A DNA stretch of 64,000 nt from Microbacterium halophytorum (lineage in GTDB: Bacteria > Actinomycetota > Actinomycetes > Actinomycetales > Microbacteriaceae). Below, one piece after another: positions 34,277 to 42,107 of this stretch. The notes under the pieces are model-generated. The model saw only the letters and a list, made by a program, of their open reading frames with translations, was not told the origin of the DNA and searched no databases. The position numbers and the translations under genes were made by a program. Within the stretch, counting starts at the first letter, position 1, and each line of letters begins with the position of its first letter. The stretch is from the NCBI RefSeq assembly GCF_002970975.1, contig NZ_PNFA01000006.1, positions 124,001-188,000 on the forward strand. The letters run 5' to 3'.

Positions 34277-36949
34277 TCAGCCAGTGTTCTGGAGGCCGGC
34301 GGCGACGCCGGAGACGGCGAGGAGGAGCAGGCGCTGCACCTCGGGGTCGGTCTCGGCGGTCTCGTCGGCGTCGCGGAGCGCGCGGAGGGCGCGCAGCTGC
34401 AGCAGTGAGAGGGCGTCGACGTACGGGCTGCGCAGCTTCACGGCGCGCTGCAGCACGGGCTTGTTCGAGAGGAGGCCGTCGCCGCCGGTGATCCGGATGA
34501 CCCAGTCGCGCGTGAGCGACATCTCGTCGAGCACGAGCCCGGCGAGGTCGTCGCGGTCACCGAGCGCCAGGTATTCGCGGGCGATGCGCTCGTCGGTCTT
34601 GGCGAGGCTCATCGCGACGTTGTCGATCATCGTGCGGAACAGCGGCCACTCGGCGTACGCGTCGCGCAGCACCTGCTCGTCGCCCACCGACTGCAGCGCC
34701 GTGCCGAGGCCGAACCAGCCGGCGAGGTTGATGCGCGCCTGGGTCCAGGCGAACACCCAGGGGATGGCGCGCAGGTCCTCGAGCGACTCGACGGAGAGGC
34801 CTCGGCGCGCCGGGCGCGAGCCGAGCGCCAGCAGCCCGACCTCCTCCATCGGCGTCACGGTCGCGAACCACGGCGCGAAGCCATCGGCCTTGACGAGCTC
34901 GAAGAAGCGGGCGCGCGACGACGTCTCCATGCGTGCGGCGACGTCGGCGAACCGGTCGGCCGCCCCGTGGTTCCTGGCCTCGTTCGACGGGGCGCCCGCG
35001 GTCAGGATGGCGGCGGCGACCTGGTCGACGTGGCGCTGCGCGATGTCGGGGTCGCCGTAGCGGGCGAAGATCACCTCGCCCTGCTCCGTGAGCTTGAAGC
35101 GGCCGTCGACCGAGTGCGGCGGCTGGGCCAGGATGGCGCTGTTCGCGGGTCCGCCGCCGCGGCCGAGGGCGCCGCCGCGGCCGTGGAACAACGTGAGCTC
35201 GATGTCCTTCGCCCGCGCCCATTCGGCGATGTCCGCCTGCGCCTCGTACAGCGCGAGCGTCGCCGCCACGGGGCCGACGTCCTTCGACGAGTCGGAGTAG
35301 CCGAGCATGATCTCGAGCTTGCGCCCGGTCGCCTCGAGCCTGCTCGCGAACTCGGGGTGGTCGACGATCTCGGCCATGATGCCCGGCGCGGCCTGCAGGT
35401 CGTCGAACGTCTCGAACAGCGGGATGACGTCGAGGACGGGCGGCGTGCCGCTCGCGCCGACGGCGTGGCGGGCGAGCCGGTGCACGTTCGCCAGGTCTTC
35501 GGCCGACTGCGTGAACGAGACGATGTAGCGGCCGGCCGCGCGGAGACCGAAGCGCTCCTGGACGTCCGCGATCGTGCGGAAGACCTCGAGCACCTCCTCG
35601 GTGAGCTCGCTGCGCACGCTGCCCGACTCGAGCTCGGCGAGCACCTTGGCGTGCACGGCGGAGTGCTGGCGCACCTCGAGCTCCGTGAGGTGGAAGCCGA
35701 AGGTCTCGGCCTGCCAGATCAGGTCCTGCAGCTCCCCGTACGCCTGGCGCGCGGCACCGGCGGCCACGAGCGAGTCCTGCACCACGCGCAGATCCGCGAG
35801 GAACTCCTCGGGTGCGCGGTAGGCGAGGTCGGCGTTCCGCTCGCGCGTGGCGGTGATCTTCCGCGACAGCATCAGCATGACGGCGCGGTGCGTCTCGCCG
35901 GGGGAGCGCTTGGCGATCTCGGCCGCCGACTCCTCGTCGAGGCCGCGCAGCCTCTCCCACAGCGCCTCGACGTCGGCGCTCGGCGGCGTGGACGCCTCGC
36001 TCAACGTCAGCCCGCGGCCCACGCGCTGCGTCGCCCGCTCCAGGCCGTGTAACACGTGGTCGCTGGCGATCGCGGCCGCGCTGCGGCTGATCTCGGCGGT
36101 GACGAACGGGTTGCCGTCGCGGTCGCCGCCGACCCAGCTGCCGATGCGCACGAAGGGCTTCACGACGGGCGCCGCTCCGCCCGTTCCCGTGCCGCGCACG
36201 GCGTCGTCGACGTGGCGGTAGATCTCGGGAACCGTCGTGAAGAGCGTGTCGTCGAAGACGTTCATCACGGTGCGCACCTCGTCGAGGGGCGAGGGCTTGT
36301 CGCGCCGGATGGGGGAGGTGCGCCAGAGCGTGTCGATCTCCTCGAGCATGCCGCGCTGCGTGCGCTTCTCGGCGCCGCCGCCGCGGGGCCCGGCCTCGAG
36401 CTCGCCGAGGAGCTCGGACAGGCGCCGGATGCTCGTGGAGACGGCGCGACGGCGCGCCTCCGTCGGGTGGGCCGTGAAGACGGGGTGGAACTCGAGACCC
36501 TCGACGCCCTTGAGGGCCGCGTCCTCGCCGACCTCGTCGACGAGCGCGGCGTACGCACCGGCGACCGTCCCGCGGGGATCGCGCGGCGAGGCGCCGTCGC
36601 GCTCGCGGAGCACGCGCACGCGGTGGTGCTCCTCCGCGAGGTTCACGAGATGGAAGTACACCGTGAACGCGCGCACGACCTCATCGGCGCGCTCCGGGGT
36701 GAAGCCGCCGACGATCTCGACGGCGCGGTCGAACGCGTCCGACGTCGGGTCGGTGTACGCCTCGATCGTCGCGGCGCGCAGCCGCTCGACGTCCTCGAAC
36801 AGCCCGGCGGATCCGCTCTCGCTCAAGATGTGCCCGAGCAGGCGCCCGAGGAGGCGCACGTCGGCGCGCATCTGTTCGGGGATGCCCTTCTCGGCCTCGA
36901 GGCGCCCGACGACGTCGAGCACTTCCGTGGGGGTGGGGGAAGAAACCAT
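34277..36949 (-). CDS. ppc: Phosphoenolpyruvate carboxylase
   Basis: Ppc carboxylates phosphoenolpyruvate to oxaloacetate and refills the TCA cycle. The 890-residue protein shows the catalytic histidine motif FTAHPTEARRR near residue 145, SWVGGDRDGNPFVT near 228, GYSDSSKDVG near 545 and the glycine-rich loop FHGRGGALGRGGGP near 585. Length is standard. It ends in the family's typical AAGLQNTG. The ATG follows GGGAAG, 53 bases after the lipoprotein gene on the same strand. Confidence 0.97.
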   Translation of the reverse strand: MVSSPTPTEVLDVVGRLEAEKGIPEQMRADVRLLGRLLGHILSESGSAGLFEDVERLRAATIEAYTDPTSDAFDRAVEIVGGFTPERADEVVRAFTVYFHLVNLAEEHHRVRVLRERDGASPRDPRGTVAGAYAALVDEVGEDAALKGVEGLEFHPVFTAHPTEARRRAVSTSIRRLSELLGELEAGPRGGGAEKRTQRGMLEEIDTLWRTSPIRRDKPSPLDEVRTVMNVFDDTLFTTVPEIYRHVDDAVRGTGTGGAAPVVKPFVRIGSWVGGDRDGNPFVTAEISRSAAAIASDHVLHGLERATQRVGRGLTLSEASTPPSADVEALWERLRGLDEESAAEIAKRSPGETHRAVMLMLSRKITATRERNADLAYRAPEEFLADLRVVQDSLVAAGAARQAYGELQDLIWQAETFGFHLTELEVRQHSAVHAKVLAELESGSVRSELTEEVLEVFRTIADVQERFGLRAAGRYIVSFTQSAEDLANVHRLARHAVGASGTPPVLDVIPLFETFDDLQAAPGIMAEIVDHPEFASRLEATGRKLEIMLGYSDSSKDVGPVAATLALYEAQADIAEWARAKDIELTLFHGRGGALGRGGGPANSAILAQPPHSVDGRFKLTEQGEVIFARYGDPDIAQRHVDQVAAAILTAGAPSNEARNHGAADRFADVAARMETSSRARFFELVKADGFAPWFATVTPMEEVGLLALGSRPARRGLSVESLEDLRAIPWVFAWTQARINLAGWFGLGTALQSVGDEQVLRDAYAEWPLFRTMIDNVAMSLAKTDERIAREYLALGDRDDLAGLVLDEMSLTRDWVIRITGGDGLLSNKPVLQRAVKLRSPYVDALSLLQLRALRALRDADETAETDPEVQRLLLLAVSGVAAGLQNTG

Positions 36950-37002
36950 GCTTCCCACGCTAGCGGCAAAAATCGCCGCTCTTGAATCCGGAGGGACTTG
37001 TG

Positions 37003-37563
37003 TCAGCCGATGACGGCGATGCCGGCCTTCGTGTCGGAGACCGCGGCCCAGCCGTCCCCGAACGCGTACGTGTAGCCGTACCCGTCCTCGTCGACGGCGA
37101 AGGCGTAGTCGGGGTTCTCCGTGATGTAGACGATGTCGCCCTCCTCCTCGCGCTTCCAGCCGCCGTCCTCGAGCTCGGCCTCGATCTCGGCGGCCTGATC
37201 CGCTTCGATCGCAGCGAGGCCGTAGATCTGCACGTTGCCGCCGCCGGTGCCCTCGGGGTCGCCCCACTTGCACTGGATGCCGTCCTCGAGCTCCGTGCTG
37301 CCCGCCATGAACGGCTCCTCGAGCGGCTCCCAGCCGATCTCCTCGAACGAGGCGACGAGGCTGTCCGGGATGATGTTCTCGCACGTCAGCGCTTCGGGCG
37401 CGGGTGTCGGCTCGCCCTCGCCGCCGGACCCGCCCGACCCAGCCACCTCATCGGCCCCCGCGCATCCGGTGAGCAGGAGCGCGGCGGCCGCCAGCGAGGC
37501 GATCGCCGCGGTTCGGCGCGAGCGCTGCCGCGCCGGCGCGGCGACGGGCGCGGGCGCGCTCAC
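37003..37563 (-). CDS. Small lipoprotein of unknown function
   Basis: The 186-residue product has an Arg-rich N-terminus, a signal helix and a lipobox LLLTGC (cysteine about residue 31), then a Gly/Ser/Pro linker and a compact acidic domain with two cysteines (LTCENIIP and IQCKWGDP) that may form a disulfide. The end is rich in Tyr, Gly and acidic residues. I do not recognise a named family. The GTG start overlaps the upstream phosphatase stop as GTGA, so the two are co-translated; ppc follows after 53 bases. Confidence 0.75.
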   Translation of the reverse strand: MSAPAPVAAPARQRSRRTAAIASLAAAALLLTGCAGADEVAGSGGSGGEGEPTPAPEALTCENIIPDSLVASFEEIGWEPLEEPFMAGSTELEDGIQCKWGDPEGTGGGNVQIYGLAAIEADQAAEIEAELEDGGWKREEEGDIVYITENPDYAFAVDEDGYGYTYAFGDGWAAVSDTKAGIAVIG

Positions 37564-38381
37564 TCGTCGCCCCGGCCGTGCAGCGCGCTCAGGAACTCGT
37601 CGTGCAGCAGGCCGTTGCTCGCAACGGCGGAGCCCGTCGCGAGCGCCTCCTCGCCCTCGAACGAGGTGAAGCGCCCGCCGGCCTCGCGCACGATCGCGGC
37701 GGCCGCGGCCACGTCGTACTCCTTGACGTCGAACTCGCCGACGAACTCGAGGCGCCCCTCCGCGAGGAGCATGTACGACCAGACGTCGCCGTAGGCGCGG
37801 TCGCGCCAGACCGCGGCCTGCAGGTCGAGCAGCGCGTCGAGGCGCCCCGCATCGCGCCACTGCCCGATGCTCTGGAAGCTGATGCTGGCGTGCTCGAGCT
37901 CCGCGACGCGCGACACCGCGATCCGACGGGGGTCGCCCGCGCCGTCGGCGCCCCGGCGCTCTGCGGCGTCCGTCCACGCGCCGAGCCCCTCGGCGGCCCA
38001 CCAGCGCCTGCCCATCGCCGGCATGCTCACGACCCCGGCCCGGACGGCGCCGTCGATCTCGAGCGCGATCATCGTGCCCCACGCCGGCACACCGCGCAGG
38101 TAGTTCGCCGTGCCGTCGATGGGGTCGATGATCCAGCGGCGCGGGGCATCCGCGCTCGCGCCGAACTCCTCGCCGAAGATCGCGTCGCCCGGCCGCTCCT
38201 CGGCGATCAGATCCCGGATGGCCCGCTCGGCGGCGAGGTCGGCCTCCGTCACGTGCGTGCGGTCGGCCTTGGTCCGGCTGGAGAGGCCGGGCCGGTCGAA
38301 GCGGGGCAGCGACTCGGCGTCGGCCGCGTCGGCGAGGCGGAGCGCGAACGCCAGGTCGTCGGAGAGCGAGGGGGTGGCCAT
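37560..38381 (-). CDS. hisN: Inositol-monophosphatase-family phosphatase, probable histidinol phosphatase HisN
   Basis: The 273-residue protein has the family's magnesium sites: FGEEFG near residue 69, the signature IIDPIDGTANYLRG near 85, and the second metal site around VKEYDVAAAAAIVREAGG near 220. In actinobacteria this subfamily includes HisN, which dephosphorylates histidinol phosphate; inositol-1-phosphatase or CysQ-like activity are alternatives. No other his gene is close. It precedes and overlaps the lipoprotein gene. Confidence 0.8.
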   Translation of the reverse strand: MATPSLSDDLAFALRLADAADAESLPRFDRPGLSSRTKADRTHVTEADLAAERAIRDLIAEERPGDAIFGEEFGASADAPRRWIIDPIDGTANYLRGVPAWGTMIALEIDGAVRAGVVSMPAMGRRWWAAEGLGAWTDAAERRGADGAGDPRRIAVSRVAELEHASISFQSIGQWRDAGRLDALLDLQAAVWRDRAYGDVWSYMLLAEGRLEFVGEFDVKEYDVAAAAAIVREAGGRFTSFEGEEALATGSAVASNGLLHDEFLSALHGRGDE

Positions 38382-38497
38382 GCCTCCCAGGCTATCGGCC
38401 CGCGCCCCTGGCCCCGATGGGCGTGCCCGCCCGACGCGGAAGACCGATCCGCCCGCGGCCGGCTAGGGTGACCGCCGTCGGGAGACCGGACGACGAA

Positions 38498-38523
38498 GGC
38501 CCCGGTCCGCGCGGACCGGGGCC
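38498..38523. terminator. Terminator of tRNA-Lys
   Basis: GGCCCCGGTCC and GGACCGGGGCC make a perfect 11-bp stem with a GCGC loop, 6 bases past the encoded CCA end of the tRNA. On the bottom strand the stem is followed by TTCGTCGTCC, a weak pyrimidine tail. Confidence 0.8.
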
Positions 38524-38529
38524 TATTCG

Positions 38530-38605
38530 TGGTGCGCCCCCTGGGACTTGAACCCAGAACCCACTGATTAAGAGTCAGTTGCTCTGCCGATTGAGCTAGA
38601 GGCGC
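38530..38605 (-). tRNA. tRNA-Lys (anticodon CTT)
   Basis: The bottom strand folds as a cloverleaf. The acceptor stem is GCGCCTC with GGGGCGC (one G-U pair), the D arm is around AGCTCAATCGGCAGAGC, the anticodon arm is CTGACTCTTAATCAG with CTT in the loop, and the T arm contains GGTTCAAGTCC. CCA is encoded (38530-38532). It reads lysine AAG codons. The perfect palindrome GGTAAT-AC-ATTACC at 38639-38652 lies in its upstream region. Confidence 0.97.
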
Positions 38606-38737
38606 ATGTCGTGGTGAGCGAATCGCTTGCCGCAACGAGGTAATACATTACCGATCTGCGACGCTCGGTGCCAATCGGCGCGCTCGCCCGGCGTGTCTGA
38701 AATCTGGCTGAGCGGGCGGCCGTCGCGGAGCGGGGAC

Positions 38738-38766
38738 TTGACAGGCGTGCTCAAGCCAGCCACAAT
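38738..38766 (+). promoter_or_regulatory. Promoter of the arabinoside uptake operon
   Basis: The -35 hexamer TTGACA (38738-38743) and -10 hexamer CACAAT (38761-38766) are separated by exactly 17 bases. Transcription would start near 38773, inside the operator pair, and the first gene begins 77 bases further on. Confidence 0.7.
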
Positions 38767-38771
38767 CTCGT

Positions 38772-38795
38772 CTACAACGTTTACCTACAACGTTG
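38772..38795. promoter_or_regulatory. Paired LacI-type operators of the arabinoside operon
   Basis: CTACAACGTT occurs twice (38772-38781 and 38785-38794), 13 bases apart; each contains the palindromic core AACGTT, and the second extends to CAACGTTG. The sites cover the predicted transcription start. A LacI-family gene ends the same operon, and its binding here would block transcription. Confidence 0.65.
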
Positions 38796-38849
38796 GAGAA
38801 GCGCGGGATGACGAGGGCGTCCCACACCGCGAGAGGAAGAATCACAGCC

Positions 38850-40187
38850 ATGAAGAAACGAATCCTCGCTGCCGGCGGCGTCGTCGCCGTTGCGGCGGCT
38901 GCGCTCACCGGCTGCTCCGGGGGAGCGGCCGAGGCGACCTGCACGAACGAGATCGCGAAGGAAGACGCGACCCAGGTCACGGTCTGGGCCTGGTACCCCG
39001 CATTCGAGCAGGTCGTCGACCTGTTCAACGAGACGCACGACGACATCCAGGTGTGCTGGACCAATGCGGGTCAGGGCGCCGACGAGTACAACAAGTTCTC
39101 GACGGCGCTCGAGGCCGGTTCGGGGGCCCCCGACGTGATCATGCTCGAGGCCGAGCAGATCCCGACCTTCACGATCCAGGAGGGGCTCGTCGACCTCTCC
39201 CAGCACGGCGCCGCAGACATCCAGGGCGAGTACACGGACGGTGCCTGGAGCGACGTCTCGAGCGGCGACGCCGTCTATGCGGTCCCTGTCGACGGCGGCC
39301 CCATGGGGATGCTCTTCCGCCAGGACATCTTCGACGAGTACGGCATCGAGGTGCCGACGACGTGGGACGAGTTCCGCGAGGCGGCGCAGAAGCTCAAGGA
39401 CGCGGGCGCGCCCGGCGTGCTCGCCGACTTCCCGCCGAACGGCGGCGCCTACCTGTATGCGCTGATGGCCCAGGCCGGCGCCGAGCCGTTCTCGTATGAC
39501 GCGGCCAACCCGACCGAGACCGGGATCGACGTGAACAGCGACGAGGCCAAGAAGGTCATGGAGTACTGGGACGGCATGGTCGATGACGGCCTCGTCGCGA
39601 CCGACGACGCCTTCACGGCCGACTACAACACGAAGCTCGTCGACGGCAGCTACGCCGTCTACGTCGCCGCCGCGTGGGGCCCCGGCTACCTCGGCGGCCT
39701 CGAGGACGCCGATGCCGAGGCGAAGTGGCAGGCCGCGCCGATCCCGCAGTGGGACCCTGAGAACCCCAAGCAGGTCAACTGGGGCGGCTCGACCTTCGCG
39801 GTGACGACGCACACGCCCGAGGAGCGGCTCGACGCGGCCGCGACTGTCGCCAAGGACATCATGCGCACCGAGGAGGCCTGGCAGATCGGCATCGATGAGG
39901 CTGCGCTCTTCCCGCTCTGGAAGCCCGCGCTCGAGTCGGAGGAGTTCGCGCAGAAGGAGTATCCGTTCTTCGACGGCCAGAAGATCAACGAGGACGTCTT
40001 CCTCGAGGCCGCATCCGGATACTCCGGCTTCGGCTACAGCCCGTTCCAGGTCTACGCCTACGACCAGACGTATGAGCAGATCTTCGCGATGACCGAGGGC
40101 GAGAAGGACGCCTCGCAGGCGCTCGACGACCTGCAGGGCACGCTCGAGACCTACGCCACGAGCCAGGGCTTCACGCTCACCGAATGA
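38850..40187 (+). CDS. Sugar ABC transporter substrate-binding lipoprotein (family 1)
   Basis: The 445-residue lipoprotein starts MKKRILAAGG and has a lipobox AALTGC (cysteine about residue 23). The mature protein shows the family 1 pattern: VTVWAWYPAFEQVVDLFNE, APDVIMLEAEQIP and VPVDGGPMGMLFRQDIFDEYG. It is the binding component of the importer encoded by the next two genes. With the downstream GH51 enzyme, the ligand is probably an arabino-oligosaccharide or another arabinoside. No ATPase gene is in the operon, so a shared MsiK-type ATPase elsewhere is expected. An AGAGGAAGA ribosome site precedes the ATG. Confidence 0.92.
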   Translation: MKKRILAAGGVVAVAAAALTGCSGGAAEATCTNEIAKEDATQVTVWAWYPAFEQVVDLFNETHDDIQVCWTNAGQGADEYNKFSTALEAGSGAPDVIMLEAEQIPTFTIQEGLVDLSQHGAADIQGEYTDGAWSDVSSGDAVYAVPVDGGPMGMLFRQDIFDEYGIEVPTTWDEFREAAQKLKDAGAPGVLADFPPNGGAYLYALMAQAGAEPFSYDAANPTETGIDVNSDEAKKVMEYWDGMVDDGLVATDDAFTADYNTKLVDGSYAVYVAAAWGPGYLGGLEDADAEAKWQAAPIPQWDPENPKQVNWGGSTFAVTTHTPEERLDAAATVAKDIMRTEEAWQIGIDEAALFPLWKPALESEEFAQKEYPFFDGQKINEDVFLEAASGYSGFGYSPFQVYAYDQTYEQIFAMTEGEKDASQALDDLQGTLETYATSQGFTLTE

Positions 40188-40247
40188 CGGCAGCCGCGCG
40201 GCCGGCTCCCTCGGACGGGGCCGGCCGCGCGGTCTCCAGGAGACACC

Positions 40248-41168
40248 ATGACTACCGCAACCCTTGTGGCCGGGAAACCGCCACAGACCCGAGGCGGCCT
40301 GAAGCGTCAGTGGTACGGCTGGATCTACGTCGCGCCGTTCCTCGTCATCTTCACGCTCTTCCTCGTCATCCCGCTCGTCTACGCGTTCTGGATGAGCCTG
40401 TTCGAGTCGACGCTCGCCGGCGGCGAGCAGTTCACGGGCCTCGCGAACTACGTGAAGGCCTTCACCGACCCCCTCTTCCTCGGAGGCCTCGGCCGCGTTG
40501 CGCTGTACGGGCTCGTCATGATCCCGATGCAGCTCGGCGTCGCCCTCGTGCTCGCGCTCGTGCTCGACACGCTCTCGACCAAGCTCTCCAAGGTCGCGCG
40601 CCTGGCCATCTTCGTGCCGTACTCGATCCCGATCGTCATCGGCGCCCTGATGTGGAGCTTCCTCTACAGCCCGCGGTTCGGCCCTGCGGCGACGATCTTC
40701 AGCATCTTCGGCGCGGAGGCGCCCGATTTCCTCGCGCCGGGTTCGATCTTCGGCGCGCTCGTGAACATCGTGACGTGGCAGTGGGCCGGGTACTACATGA
40801 TCGTGATCTACGCGGCCCTGCGCTCGATCGACCCGGCGATCTACGAGGCCGCCCGCATCGACGGCGCGAACGGCTTCCAGACCGCCGTCCGGATCAAGAT
40901 CCCGATGATCGCGTCGTCGATGGTCATGGTGCTGACGTTCGCCCTCATCGGAACGCTCCAGTTCTTCACGGAGCCCGTGATCCTGCGCAGCGTCGCCGGC
41001 GGCTCGATCGACGCGGCCTACACGCCGAACATGTACGTGTTCTCGCTGGCGTTCAACTACAGCCAGTTCAATTACGCCTCGACGATCGCGTTCTCGCTCG
41101 GGATCATCGTGTTCATCGGATCGTTCCTGTTCCTGTTCCTCACTCGCAAGCAGAGCGGACTCAAGTGA
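40248..41168 (+). CDS. Sugar ABC transporter permease (MalF/AraP-like)
   Basis: The 306-residue inner-membrane permease has six helices, beginning with WIYVAPFLVIFTLFLVIPLVYAF (first helix near residue 25) and the EAA coupling motif YEAARIDGANGFQTAVRIKIP near residue 200. It sits 60 bases after the binding-protein gene and its stop shares bases with the next start (TGATG). It pairs with the MalG-like partner. Confidence 0.93.
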   Translation: MTTATLVAGKPPQTRGGLKRQWYGWIYVAPFLVIFTLFLVIPLVYAFWMSLFESTLAGGEQFTGLANYVKAFTDPLFLGGLGRVALYGLVMIPMQLGVALVLALVLDTLSTKLSKVARLAIFVPYSIPIVIGALMWSFLYSPRFGPAATIFSIFGAEAPDFLAPGSIFGALVNIVTWQWAGYYMIVIYAALRSIDPAIYEAARIDGANGFQTAVRIKIPMIASSMVMVLTFALIGTLQFFTEPVILRSVAGGSIDAAYTPNMYVFSLAFNYSQFNYASTIAFSLGIIVFIGSFLFLFLTRKQSGLK

Positions 41169-42091
41169 TGTCGACGATGACTGACGACGCCCCGCGCACC
41201 ACGGCGACGGGGATCCCGAAGCGGGCCGGTCGGCGCCCCGGCGACCGAACCGGCGGGCGCCGGATCGGCTCCCACGTCCTCCTCGTGATCGTGGGGATCT
41301 ACTTCCTGTTCCCCCTGTGGTGGCTGTTCGTCGCCGCGACCAAGTCGACGCCCGAGCTGTTCAACACCGGCCCGTTCTGGTTCGGCGACATCACCCACTT
41401 CTTCGACAACATCGCCGCGCTGTTCACGGAGAAGGGCGGCGTCTACTGGATGTGGATGGGGAACTCGTTCCTCTACGCCCTCACGGGCGGCCTCGGCGCG
41501 ACGATCCTCGCGATCCTCGCCGGATACGGGTTCGCGAAGTACCGGTTCAAGGGGCGCGGGGTCGTGTTCGGCTTCGTCCTCGGCGCCATCATGGTGCCGC
41601 CGACCGCCCTCGCCGTCCCCACGTTCGTGCTCCTCAGCGACTACGGCATCATCAACACCGCCTGGGCCGTCATCCTGCCGTCGCTGCTGAACCCGTTCGG
41701 CGTCTACCTGATGCGCATCTACGCGCAGGACGCCGTTCCGGATGAGATGCTCGAAGCCGCCAGGATCGACGGGGCGGGGGAGTTCCGCACCTTCTTCCAG
41801 GTGGCGCTGCCGCTGCTGCGCCCCGCGATCGTCACGGTCGCGCTGCTGGCCGTCGTGGGAGTCTGGAACAACTTCTTCCTGCCCCTCGTGGTCCTGACCG
41901 ATGAATCGCTCCTGCCCGTCACGGTGGGCCTGAACCGCTGGACGGTGCTCTCCAACGCGGGCGCCGGCGGCGAGCAGGTGTGGAACCTCATCACGTCGGG
42001 CGCGTTCATCTCGATCCTGCCCCTGATCCTGTCGTTCCTCTTCCTGCAGCGCTATTGGCAGGGCGGGCTCGCCATCGGAAGCCTCAAGTAA
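41168..42091 (+). CDS. Sugar ABC transporter permease (MalG/AraQ-like)
   Basis: The 307-residue permease has a hydrophilic N-terminus of about 35 residues, then six helices starting with VLLVIVGIYFLFPLWWLFVA. The EAA coupling motif is LEAARIDGAGEFRTFFQVALP near residue 190. It completes the membrane part of the sugar importer. The GH51 gene begins 17 bases later. Confidence 0.93.
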   Translation: MSTMTDDAPRTTATGIPKRAGRRPGDRTGGRRIGSHVLLVIVGIYFLFPLWWLFVAATKSTPELFNTGPFWFGDITHFFDNIAALFTEKGGVYWMWMGNSFLYALTGGLGATILAILAGYGFAKYRFKGRGVVFGFVLGAIMVPPTALAVPTFVLLSDYGIINTAWAVILPSLLNPFGVYLMRIYAQDAVPDEMLEAARIDGAGEFRTFFQVALPLLRPAIVTVALLAVVGVWNNFFLPLVVLTDESLLPVTVGLNRWTVLSNAGAGGEQVWNLITSGAFISILPLILSFLFLQRYWQGGLAIGSLK

Positions 42092-42107
42092 CACTCAAGG
42101 AGCAACT

